DNA from: Promethearchaeota archaeon
GTDB taxonomy: Archaea > Asgardarchaeota > Lokiarchaeia > Sigyniarchaeales > SOKP01
Direction of reading: 5' to 3'
Length of the DNA stretch: 9,441 nucleotides
NCBI GenBank assembly: GCA_030615235.1
Contig: JAUWZR010000089.1
Coordinates: forward strand, 1 to 9,441
The notes under the pieces: model-generated
Told to the model about the DNA's origin: nothing
The model's database searches: none
The model's input: the letters and a program-made list of their open reading frames with translations, nothing else
Position numbers and translations under genes: made by a program
In this document: positions 1 to 5,556 of the stretch, one piece after another
Numbering within the stretch: position 1 is the stretch's first letter
Layout of the letters: the number at the start of each line of letters is the position of its first letter

Positions 1-17
1 ACTGGAAAATGAAATCC

Positions 18-1637
18 CTAGTTCTCATTTGTGTATATAGGTAATAGCCCCGATTGGAAATGGCGTAGTCTTAAATTAATTCCTCGAGACACTTTTACTT
101 TTGGGATTTTATCTCGATTGCGATGAAGTTCTGTAATAGCCGCAACCGCATAATCAATATGGGAGGTATCGTACACATTCCTAGGGACAGCAAACCGTAC
201 AAGATTCAATATTCCTTTGCGCTGTTCTGGCGTTTTTTTATCCCATTCGAACGCAAAAGGCCCAAGTTCGCAAGCTCTTATTCCATAATGCTTGAGAAGC
301 TCTATCGTAAAGCCAACACCACCAAAATCGTCAATTTCCATTGCGGTACCTTTAAAAAACTCCTCCACATTAATATAAACCGCATGGCCTCCAGCGGGAA
401 GTACGATAGGAACGCCGTTATTTGCCAACTTTCTTGCGAATTCTCGAACTTGTCGAATCCTCTCAGCCAAATATGGTTCTTTAACAACTTCGTATAAACC
501 TACTGCTAAAGCCATAATGTCCCGACCTGATAATCCCCCATACGAGTCGTTTCCAAATGTTAGAATCTGCTTTTCTTTTAATTTAGTCCCAATATTCCCA
601 TTAGTCGAGAATTTTTTGTAAAATATTCCTTTATCTCTAAAAAATAAACCCCCTCCTATGTTAGCGAGTCCATCTTTTTTAAAGCTAATTGTAAAACCAT
701 CAACCTGCGAGAACATTTCTTGAACAATTTTTAAGATACTATAATTATTATATCCCTCTTCAAATTTTTTAATAAAGTAAGCATTTTCTGCAAATCTGCA
801 AGCGTCGAAGAAAAGTGGAATATTACAACTACGAGCGATCTCACTAATTTCTTTTATATTTTTTAAAGAAACAGGTTGACCAGCAGCGGTATTATTTGTA
901 ATAGTTAAGTATATTAAAGGTATGCTTTCAACTCCTTTGTTTTGAATAAAGGCTTTAAGTTCTTCGCTATCCATGTTACCCTTAAAAGGATTCTTTACAT
1001 CCATTTGATCTGATGGGAAATCCTCAAATAAATTCACAGAGAATAAATTTATTGGAATAATTCCATTTGCGGTAATATTTGCTTCGGTTGTATCGAAATG
1101 TCCGTTATTTGGAATATAGTATTCTTTATTAGGATTGTTCTCTTTTAATATAGACGCAATAGTAGAAAATAATAGATGCTCTGCACAACGACCTTGGGGA
1201 ACTATGAAAGCGTTAGGCCGAGCTAGTTGATGAACACCCCCATTAACAAATCCACCCTTGAATGCCTTGAGGTAAAGTTCGTCCATAAGTGTTTTAACAT
1301 TAGTTTCTCCAGAAAGAATTAAGTTGATCACTTTTTTTGGCTTATCTCCCCTCTCAAAAGTGTCTCTTATGGCATCCAGCAAAACATAATAACCTTTATT
1401 ACGCCCATACGATTCATCACCGTGAAAAAGGGAAGCCCATTGCAAGTCAGTCATGGATGAACTTCCACTATCAGAAAGAAAATCCAAAACAAGCATATCT
1501 GCGGGAAACGAAAACATACTATATTCCGTTTTCTTTAACGCTATCTCTCTCTGTTCTTTAGAAACTTCTTTAATATTCCTCACGATCAATGAACGCTTCG
1601 ATGGAACTGGAACATCAAGTTCAAACATAGATTTCAT
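18..1637 (-). CDS. tnaA: Tryptophanase (PLP-dependent beta-eliminating lyase), long form
   Basis: This cytosolic PLP enzyme should cleave L-tryptophan to indole, pyruvate and ammonia. From the ATG at 1637 it has 539 residues. Family landmarks are QGRCAE (148-153), the FFDACRFAENAYFIKK block with cofactor-binding Asp278 and Arg281, the PLP lysine Lys321 in SFKKDG, and SYGGLSGRD (365-372). Three positions separate tryptophanase from tyrosine phenol-lyase, and all three are of the tryptophanase kind: Asp182 in FDTT (Thr in the phenol-lyase), Leu458 in CELG (the phenol-lyase has Arg) and His526 in LRHF (Phe in the phenol-lyase). It is about 70 residues longer than E. coli TnaA, mainly through an insert near 97-141. 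The frame opens at a TTG (1664), but the in-frame ATGs at 1637 and 1628 are better starts. It lies 126 bp after the GTPase. Family is very sure; substrate is likely. Confidence 0.87.
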   Translation of the reverse strand: MKSMFELDVPVPSKRSLIVRNIKEVSKEQREIALKKTEYSMFSFPADMLVLDFLSDSGSSSMTDLQWASLFHGDESYGRNKGYYVLLDAIRDTFERGDKPKKVINLILSGETNVKTLMDELYLKAFKGGFVNGGVHQLARPNAFIVPQGRCAEHLLFSTIASILKENNPNKEYYIPNNGHFDTTEANITANGIIPINLFSVNLFEDFPSDQMDVKNPFKGNMDSEELKAFIQNKGVESIPLIYLTITNNTAAGQPVSLKNIKEISEIARSCNIPLFFDACRFAENAYFIKKFEEGYNNYSILKIVQEMFSQVDGFTISFKKDGLANIGGGLFFRDKGIFYKKFSTNGNIGTKLKEKQILTFGNDSYGGLSGRDIMALAVGLYEVVKEPYLAERIRQVREFARKLANNGVPIVLPAGGHAVYINVEEFFKGTAMEIDDFGGVGFTIELLKHYGIRACELGPFAFEWDKKTPEQRKGILNLVRFAVPRNVYDTSHIDYAVAAITELHRNRDKIPKVKVSRGINLRLRHFQSGLLPIYTNEN

Positions 1638-1647
1638 ATTATTACTG

Positions 1648-1758
1648 AAGTACCTTAATTTCAATTAATAAGTTAATGCTAAAATTAGATATTATGCACT
1701 ATTAGTTTATACTAATTATTAAAAGGTATAATAATTTTTCATTAAAATTTAGGTACTT
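1648..1758. repeat. Long-range inverted repeat spanning the GTPase-tryptophanase spacer
   Basis: The arms are AAGTACCTTAATTT (1648-1661) and the reverse complement of 1745-1758, matching at 13 of 14 positions with 83 bases between them. A second, nearly concentric hairpin lies inside: ATTAGT (1701-1706), loop TTAT, ACTAAT (1711-1716). In a minus-strand transcript the outer arm nearest tryptophanase ends 10 nt before the ATG and contains AAGG, the only purine-rich, SD-like stretch there. A read-through transcript could fold into this structure. There is no obvious target-site duplication, so a mobile element is not supported. Confidence 0.45.
1662..1671 (-). promoter_or_regulatory. Candidate TATA box for tryptophanase
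   Basis: TTATTAATTG on the minus strand starts about 34 nt before the ATG at 1637. That distance would give a transcript with almost no leader. The region is AT-rich throughout, and an alternative box (TATAAAC, 1705-1711) lies further upstream, so this is only a candidate. Confidence 0.25.
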
Positions 1759-1763
1759 ATTTG

Positions 1764-2315
1764 TTATTTAATATTGCTAATCATAATTTTAGTAATTGCT
1801 TTAAATAACTCTTCAACATTTTCTCCATTCTTACTTGAACATTCTATATAATCAACTAAATTATGTGCTTTTACGAATTTTTTGCCTTCTTCAGACGGAA
1901 CGGTTCTTAATCCTTCGAGATCAGTCTTACTACCAACCAAGAAGACGGGTACCTTTTGGCCATGAGTTTTATTCGCTTTATTAAACACACTTAGCCAATT
2001 AGTTAGGTTTTGAAAAGTTACATACCTGGTTATATCAAACATAAAAATCGTTCCATTAGCCCCATTTATGATTCCTGGTAGGAGAAATCTAAATTTCTCT
2101 TCCCCCGCAAAATCCCAAATTTGTAAAGATACTTTTTTACCATCTATCTCAAATCGTTTTAGGTAGAAATCTATACCTATAGTTGAGTGATACGAATTTT
2201 TAAATAGACCATGTAAATAACGATGAGTTAAAGTAGTTTTGCCAACACCCGCATCTCCAAAAATTGGAAGCTTAAACCGTAAGTCAGGGGCTGAATTTTT
2301 ACCCATTTCAATCAT
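1764..2315 (-). CDS. Rab/Ras-like small GTPase
   Basis: This is a 183-residue single-domain Ras-superfamily GTPase, expected to cycle between GTP and GDP states. G1 is GDAGVGKT (20-27); G2 is Thr45 in the Rab-like stretch STIGIDF (44-50); G3 is WDFAGEE (67-73); G4 is SKTD (129-132); G5 is CSSK (159-162). The TIGIDF and DGKKVSLQIWD stretches resemble eukaryotic Rab proteins. Three departures are visible. The residue equivalent to Ras Gln61 is Glu72, the first base-reading residue of N/TKxD is Ser129, and the C-terminus (MISNIK) has no cysteine for prenylation. Hydrolysis may be slow or depend on a partner, and membrane attachment would need another route. An ATG at 2306 is an alternative start. 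Such GTPases are greatly expanded in Asgard archaea. The neighbours do not reveal a pathway. Confidence 0.93.
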   Translation of the reverse strand: MIEMGKNSAPDLRFKLPIFGDAGVGKTTLTHRYLHGLFKNSYHSTIGIDFYLKRFEIDGKKVSLQIWDFAGEEKFRFLLPGIINGANGTIFMFDITRYVTFQNLTNWLSVFNKANKTHGQKVPVFLVGSKTDLEGLRTVPSEEGKKFVKAHNLVDYIECSSKNGENVEELFKAITKIMISNIK

Positions 2316-2332
2316 CCAATCGATTAAATTTG

Positions 2333-2342
2333 AAAAATTTTA
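2333..2342 (-). promoter_or_regulatory. Candidate leaderless promoter of the small GTPase
   Basis: TAAAATTTTT on the minus strand begins 27 nt before the GTPase ATG, where an archaeal TATA box would put transcription start at or next to the start codon. No Shine-Dalgarno sequence precedes the ATG, which fits a leaderless mRNA. The same TAAAATTTT core sits 28 nt before the HAD phosphatase start. Confidence 0.4.
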
Positions 2343-2470
2343 TGTTCTTATCTAACAAATATTATATCACTAAGATTATTTGAATGTTGATAATTGCAAT
2401 TATTTGGAAATAAACCATTTAAAAAGAATTGATGATCTAAAATTTTTTACTTGATTTACTTAAATTTAGG

Positions 2471-3886
2471 TTAATTATCTTGTGTCGTTTTTCTCGTTTC
2501 TAATACTTGTGCTCTATCTTTTAATATTTCTTTGATTCTTTTTTTATCAAAAGGATACCACTTTAACGATAATCCCCAGAGTATTGTTCCAGGTATTACG
2601 AAAACTGTTATTATTATGGCACTGACTTGGTAATTCTGCCCAAAAGCCGAAATAAAGACCCCCGCGATTAAAGGTCCCATTCCATAGCCAATATTTTCTA
2701 AAAATTGGTTCCAAGAAACAATTTGACCTTGAGCTTCTGGAAGGTTTATTTCTTGAAGTAATGGAGGTTGATTGACCATATATAAAGAAGATATTGCGTC
2801 AGAACTTAAAATTAATACTCCCATAATATAAGTTACTGGAAGTGAAAAGAAAAGTACTATATCTGCTCCTTGCGCCGGCGTTAGAAAAGGAATAGGAACG
2901 AAAAACATCAGAACAAAAGTTATTGAACCCCCTATCAAAGATATTATTATGAAATAAATCCTTCTGATTCCTTTTTTTTCTGCTACTTTATCAGAAAGCC
3001 GAGCGAGAAGAATCTGTCCAATGACGCGTCCACCAATGCCAAAAATAACAATAAATAAGCCAGTTATAAGTGGAGATAAATTATGAGGTGGTGTTTGCAA
3101 ATAAGGCAAGATTATCATATCCAAACTACCCATAAATACATTAGTGAATATTCCCTCTATTAAAGCGGCTTTGTTAGTGCGAGATAACATAGTTTTACGC
3201 ATTAATTCCTTGTCCATTTTAAAATCGTATTCAATTGATTCGTCCATGAGAACAGTTTGTAATTCTTTGTTTTTACTCCCTCTTTTTGGTTCCTTAACAA
3301 TAAAATAAAAGAATAATCCAGATAATAAAACCGCAAAACCTATACCTAAAAAATATAATCTCCAATAACCAAACTGGACTAAAGAACCAGAGATGAGAAA
3401 ACCAGACATCATAAACACTGAGCCCGTAATACTAAAGTACCCAAAGAATTTGGATCGATGTTCCAGAGGAACAATATCGTTAGATAGTGATACCATTGCA
3501 GGGTAGCTTCCACCAGAAAAAATTCCAAAAATCAGAACAACTGTAATAAAATACCACCATGTAAGCAAACCTTGACCAGCGATGGCGAATCCAAGCAGAA
3601 CCATACAGAAACTTCTGACTACTGCAATTATCATCAAGATTCTTACTCTTGAATATTTATCAATCAACCTACCAAAGATTAATCCCGAAACAGATGAACT
3701 CCAAAGTAACGTTGTCATTAAAATTCCCATCTCTAACGCATGATATTCTTCTCCAGGCCAGATTAGCGAAGACAATGGTACCAAAAGGATTATTATACCT
3801 GCAAATGATATACTGTTAAAACCATTAAGTAAATATACCGGCCAAATTAATCTATTATAGGATTTGTGAGAAGATTTTAATTCCAT
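2471..3886 (-). CDS. MFS-type membrane transporter, substrate unknown
   Basis: A 471-residue inner-membrane protein of the major facilitator superfamily, the usual length for a 12-helix member. Hydrophobic segments lie near 12-42, 52-75, 82-103, 108-130, 147-170, 174-197, 238-263, 271-295, 308-333, 343-362, 393-415 and 420-442. The loop between helices 2 and 3 carries a motif A variant, GLIFGRLIDKYSRVR (68-82), with Asp76. A charged central loop (198-237) separates the two six-helix halves. The C-terminal tail (443-471) is basic and cytosolic. The start is ATG at 3886 with no SD, and a TATA-like box lies 30-39 nt upstream. No residue pattern identifies the cargo. Drug or metabolite efflux and uptake of an amino acid are both open; tryptophanase two genes downstream makes the latter tempting but unproven. 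Confidence 0.88.
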   Translation of the reverse strand: MELKSSHKSYNRLIWPVYLLNGFNSISFAGIIILLVPLSSLIWPGEEYHALEMGILMTTLLWSSSVSGLIFGRLIDKYSRVRILMIIAVVRSFCMVLLGFAIAGQGLLTWWYFITVVLIFGIFSGGSYPAMVSLSNDIVPLEHRSKFFGYFSITGSVFMMSGFLISGSLVQFGYWRLYFLGIGFAVLLSGLFFYFIVKEPKRGSKNKELQTVLMDESIEYDFKMDKELMRKTMLSRTNKAALIEGIFTNVFMGSLDMIILPYLQTPPHNLSPLITGLFIVIFGIGGRVIGQILLARLSDKVAEKKGIRRIYFIIISLIGGSITFVLMFFVPIPFLTPAQGADIVLFFSLPVTYIMGVLILSSDAISSLYMVNQPPLLQEINLPEAQGQIVSWNQFLENIGYGMGPLIAGVFISAFGQNYQVSAIIITVFVIPGTILWGLSLKWYPFDKKRIKEILKDRAQVLETRKTTQDN

Positions 3887-3915
3887 AAAAATATCGAACC
3901 TAATTTCTAAAATGA

Positions 3916-3925
3916 CTTAAATATA
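3916..3925 (-). promoter_or_regulatory. Candidate TATA box for the MFS gene
   Basis: TATATTTAAG on the minus strand is centred about 34 nt before the ATG at 3886, predicting a leader of about 8 nt. It lies after the T-tract that ends the upstream SCP2-like gene, so the transporter probably has its own transcript. Confidence 0.45.
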
Positions 3926-4001
3926 TGGAATAGAAAATGAGATTTCACATTTTAAATTATTGAACGATGTTAGTTTGGATTTCATCTTGCTCTATGCTTC
4001 G

Positions 4002-4010
4002 AAAAAAAAA
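4002..4010 (-). terminator. T9 transcription terminator after the SCP2-like gene
   Basis: A run of nine A on the plus strand is T9 in the minus-strand transcript, beginning 11 nt after the stop codon of the SCP2-like gene. Oligo-T tracts without a required hairpin are the usual archaeal termination signal. It separates this gene from the MFS transporter downstream. Confidence 0.6.
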
Positions 4011-4021
4011 TAGAATTGGGA

Positions 4022-4429
4022 TTATTCTTTTAAGAGTGCTTCCATTTCGGAGAGGTTTGCCACAACTTTCACATTTTTCATTTTAATTTTACGAGCTACC
4101 ACTTTCTTCACGATATCTCTTTGAGATAGGTTTCCTTTACCGATCTCATCAAATAAAGCTAAAGTAGTTTGCATGAAGCCATCCCAGCCGAGTTCTTTCT
4201 GATCGAGTTTTTTTTTATCTTGATTATCTAATCCTTTAACTGAAACTGTTCCATTATTTACAGTGATTAGAGCAGCGTAGTTTCCATCTTTTGGATTTAA
4301 AAGAATTTTAAAGCTTTTATCAGCATATTTCTCTTTAAACTTCTCGTTGTTATTGAGTGGACCATAAGTATTTAGGATCGCCTCTGGGAATGTTCCTTCC
4401 TTCACATCATTAGATATTTTTTCAAACAT
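4022..4429 (-). CDS. SCP2-like (sterol carrier protein type) small lipid-binding protein
   Basis: A 135-residue soluble, lysine-rich protein with no signal peptide or membrane segment. The order of elements resembles the SCP2 fold: an N-terminal helix (1-18), beta-rich FKILLNPKDGNYAALITVNNG (40-60) with TVSVKGL, a helix from GWDGFMQTTLALFDEIG (81-97), then the ending RKIKMKNVKVVANLSEMEALLK (113-134). That ending matches the typical SCP2 gain of a strand followed by a last helix. Family members bind fatty acyl or isoprenoid lipids in a hydrophobic tunnel. The frame opens at TTG (4462), but ATG at 4429 is preferred; GAAGG lies 11 nt before it, a weak SD. A CTTAAATTAAA box is further upstream and a T9 terminator follows. 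The family call rests on pattern only, so the fold is moderately sure and the ligand unknown. Confidence 0.6.
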   Translation of the reverse strand: MFEKISNDVKEGTFPEAILNTYGPLNNNEKFKEKYADKSFKILLNPKDGNYAALITVNNGTVSVKGLDNQDKKKLDQKELGWDGFMQTTLALFDEIGKGNLSQRDIVKKVVARKIKMKNVKVVANLSEMEALLKE

Positions 4430-4482
4430 ATTTGTCAAAACCTTCTTAGAGTTAAATATCAATCTTATAGTTACTTCTACTG

Positions 4483-4495
4483 CATTTAATTTAAG
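4483..4495 (-). promoter_or_regulatory. Candidate TATA box for the SCP2-like gene
   Basis: CTTAAATTAAATG on the minus strand is centred about 60 nt before the ATG at 4429, placing the start of transcription near 4463 and giving a leader of about 34 nt that includes the weak SD GAAGG. The box lies directly after the RHH stop codon. Confidence 0.35.
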
Positions 4496-4499
4496 TATT

Positions 4500-4715
4500 T
4501 CAATAAAAAAATAATAAGTTAAGAAATTCGAACGGTAAAATAAACAAGTTTAGACGAATTAATTCATGAATATAGTCTGTGACATAAGTATCTATGATCT
4601 TCCTGATTAGTTGACTTCTCGAATTGGAATAACCAATATTTACGATCCGATCCAATGCGTTTAATTGGTGTTTGTAAACTGTAATGTTGATTATTCTCGT
4701 ATTCTCTTTAATCAT
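4500..4715 (-). CDS. Small ribbon-helix-helix (CopG/Arc-type) DNA-binding protein
   Basis: A 71-residue probable transcription regulator. The first 48 residues follow the RHH plan: a beta strand RIINITVY (7-14) that would pair in a dimer and enter the major groove, helix A KHQLNALDRIVNI (15-27), the turn GYSNSRS (28-34), and helix B SQLIRKIIDTYVTDY (34-48). The conserved SRSQLIR step between the helices is typical. The ATG at 4715 is strongly supported by GAGGTG seven bases upstream. It overlaps the stop of a doubtful 44-residue ORF by ATGA. The C-terminal 18 residues (LNLFILPFEFLNLLFFY) are hydrophobic, which is odd for this family, and are partly encoded by a T-tract. Three palindromes upstream suggest autoregulation. 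It could be an antitoxin, but no toxin partner is recognisable. Confidence 0.75.
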   Translation of the reverse strand: MIKENTRIINITVYKHQLNALDRIVNIGYSNSRSQLIRKIIDTYVTDYIHELIRLNLFILPFEFLNLLFFY

Positions 4716-4846
4716 TCCTTAACACCTCGCATATATTTTCTGTATATTTTATCGGTGTGCGTGTATGTTAGTTGTTTACACGCTTTATTTAAGAACTTTA
4801 AATATAATTTTGTTTCTACTTCCGGAAGCGTTATATTATAACTCAT
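4712..4846 (-). CDS. Doubtful 44-residue ORF upstream of the RHH gene
   Basis: An open frame starting MSYNITLPEVETKLYLKF and ending KYMRGVKE. I recognise no family. For it: an ATG with GAGG nine bases upstream, mixed composition with several charged and aromatic residues, and a stop that overlaps the RHH start as ATGA, the classic coupling arrangement. Against it: it contains three palindromes and a TATA-like box that look like the control region of the RHH gene, and it is short. Both readings could be true if it is a leader peptide. Confidence 0.3.
   Translation of the reverse strand: MSYNITLPEVETKLYLKFLNKACKQLTYTHTDKIYRKYMRGVKE
4723..4728 (-). promoter_or_regulatory. Shine-Dalgarno site fixing the RHH start
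   Basis: GAGGTG on the minus strand, seven bases before the ATG at 4715. It is one of the clearest SD sites on this strand and confirms that this small gene is translated from a message with a leader, unlike the neighbouring GTPase and MFS genes. Confidence 0.6.
4759..4783. promoter_or_regulatory. Inverted repeat, candidate RHH operator
   Basis: GCGTGTA (4759-4765) and TACACGC (4777-4783) form a perfect 7-bp inverted repeat with 11 bases between arms, GC-richer than its surroundings. On the minus strand it abuts the TATA-like CTTAAATAAAG (4783-4793) and lies 44 nt or more before the RHH ATG. A repressor here would block transcription start, and two-fold sites of this kind suit dimeric RHH proteins. 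A single 7-bp repeat can arise by chance, so the position is the main argument. Confidence 0.45.
4783..4793 (-). promoter_or_regulatory. Candidate TATA box for the RHH gene
   Basis: CTTAAATAAAG on the minus strand resembles the box of the SCP2-like gene (CTTAAATTAAA). It predicts transcription start near 4762, inside the adjoining inverted repeat, leaving a leader of roughly 45 nt with the GAGGTG ribosome site. Confidence 0.35.
4819..4842. repeat. Two adjacent perfect palindromes
   Basis: CTTCCGGAAG (4819-4828) is a perfect 10-bp palindrome, and one base later GTTATATTATAAC (4830-4842) is a perfect 13-bp palindrome around a central T. A related TCCGGA core with TTT/AAA flanks occurs at 4928-4941. 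Together with the inverted repeat at 4759-4783 they form a cluster upstream of the RHH gene, and they could be extra protein-binding sites. Confidence 0.4.
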
Positions 4847-4958
4847 TCTCGAATCCCTCGATTATCTTCTGGTTTTCTACCTTCTTATTCAATATTTGAT
4901 TAATGTATTTCTTTAACAAACGCTCGTTTTCTCCGGAAAAACTACACTCTTTTAGCAA
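4836..4958 (-). other. Open-frame remnant, 40 residues, TTG start only
   Basis: From TTG at 4958 the minus strand reads LLKECSFSGENERLLKKYIN and continues through a charged, helix-prone stretch to a stop at 4836. It overlaps the 44-residue ORF by 11 bases. There is no ATG and no SD, and a stop lies just upstream. Its amphipathic LLKKYINQILNKK stretch loosely resembles the repeated KLLKLFLK of the ORF next door, so a decayed gene end is possible. I do not claim it is expressed. Confidence 0.15.
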
Positions 4959-4988
4959 ATTAAAATCACATTATCCAAGTTTTAATAA

Positions 4989-5225
4989 TTATTGAGATAC
5001 TTCGTTTTCTATTACAATTGGATAATGTTTTCTTTTTAGAAAAAGTTTTAAAAGTTTTTCCTCTTTTATGCGAATCATTTCAAGAAATTCGGTATGTATA
5101 TATTTATCCTTTTGGAATTCTCTTTTTAGAAAAAGCTTTACAAGTTTTTCCTCTTTTATGGGAATCATTTCAAGAAATTCAGCGTGTCTATATTTATCCT
5201 TTTGGAATTCTCTTTGTAGTTCCAT
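4989..5225 (-). CDS. Small charged protein made of two 30-residue repeats, unknown function
   Basis: A 78-residue ORF that I do not recognise. Residues 5-34 and 35-64 are two copies of one unit (REFQKDKY...EFLEMI...KEEKL.KLFLK) with 26 of 30 residues identical. The unit is lysine- and glutamate-rich and likely helical or coiled coil. Support for translation comes from the ATG at 5225 with AGAGGT seven bases upstream and an AT-rich TATA-like stretch near 5266-5281. The seven base differences between copies fall evenly on codon positions (2, 2 and 3), so they show no clear selection on the protein. The plus strand is also open here but lacks start signals. The first five codons look like the tail of a third copy. 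A young, perhaps non-functional gene is as likely as a conserved one. Confidence 0.45.
   Translation of the reverse strand: MELQREFQKDKYRHAEFLEMIPIKEEKLVKLFLKREFQKDKYIHTEFLEMIRIKEEKLLKLFLKRKHYPIVIENEVSQ
5031..5219. repeat. 90-bp tandem direct repeat, two full copies plus a start of a third
   Basis: Copy one (5031-5120) and copy two (5121-5210) agree at 83 of 90 positions, and both end in the EcoRI-like GGAATTC. Bases 5211-5219 (TCTTTGTAG) repeat the opening TCTTTTTAG with one change. The period is a multiple of three, so the minus-strand frame stays open across it. This is a direct duplication, probably by slippage or unequal recombination, that has since diverged. Confidence 0.9.
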
Positions 5226-5556
5226 ACTAAAAACCTCTATATAATTATCTCATCCCATATTATTTAATAATAATATATTAAAGGGATAATATTGCATCTA
5301 AAAAGGTTCTTTTCATAGATTTTTAGTATTTAGAACTATCGTCTATTTGATCATGGCTGTACTAATCCAATTTTGAATGGAGCTTGTTCCTATCGCTTAT
5401 GAAAACTCCTTTCTGAGATTATGTTAAACGAAAACAAATCATACTCTATAGCGTATTATTATAAACAAAATATTTTTATATAGAAAATCACTTAAGTAAA
5501 GATAATTCACCAATAAATATAATGTTATTAAAATTTTAGCCGTTTTTTAATAAATA
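5226..5556. other. Divergent spacer without a supported gene
   Basis: These 331 bases separate the leftward small ORF from the rightward lipid operon. I find no RNA gene and only very short frames, for example a 16-residue one starting near 5378. The left end holds the SD (AGAGGT) and an AT-rich inverted repeat TTTAATA (5263-5269) / TATTAAA (5276-5282), loosely flanked by ATCCC and GGGAT. The right end holds the HAD promoter candidate. The middle (about 5300-5460) shows nothing I can name. Confidence 0.6.
5529..5537 (+). promoter_or_regulatory. Candidate leaderless promoter of the HAD-acyltransferase operon
   Basis: TAAAATTTT starts 28 nt before the ATG at 5557, which carries no SD. Element and spacing match the GTPase promoter candidate (27 nt), supporting leaderless transcription. 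Other boxes further upstream, TTTTTATATAG (5473-5483) and CTTAAGTAAAG (5491-5501), remain possible. Confidence 0.4.

Noticed and set aside
1638..1664. A 9-residue TTG extension of tryptophanase
   Set aside because: No SD precedes the TTG, and in-frame ATGs at 1637 and 1628 lie before the first conserved family positions.
1648..1758. A miniature transposable element with 14-bp terminal inverted repeats
   Set aside because: No target-site duplication flanks the arms and no second copy is visible in the window.
1638..1763. A TnaC-like leader peptide for tryptophanase
   Set aside because: The only ATG frame in the spacer encodes seven residues (MKNYYTF) without the tryptophan that TnaC requires.
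4430..4462. An 11-residue TTG extension of the SCP2-like protein
   Set aside because: The ATG at 4429 is available and the extension adds nothing resembling the domain.
4500..5225. A classical toxin-antitoxin pair
   Set aside because: The RHH protein could be an antitoxin, but none of the adjacent frames resembles RelE/ParE, PIN, MazF or another known toxin.
5018..5230. A plus-strand 70-residue frame across the 90-bp repeat
   Set aside because: It is open only because the repeat length is a multiple of three. It lacks a ribosome site, while the minus strand has SD and promoter-like signals.
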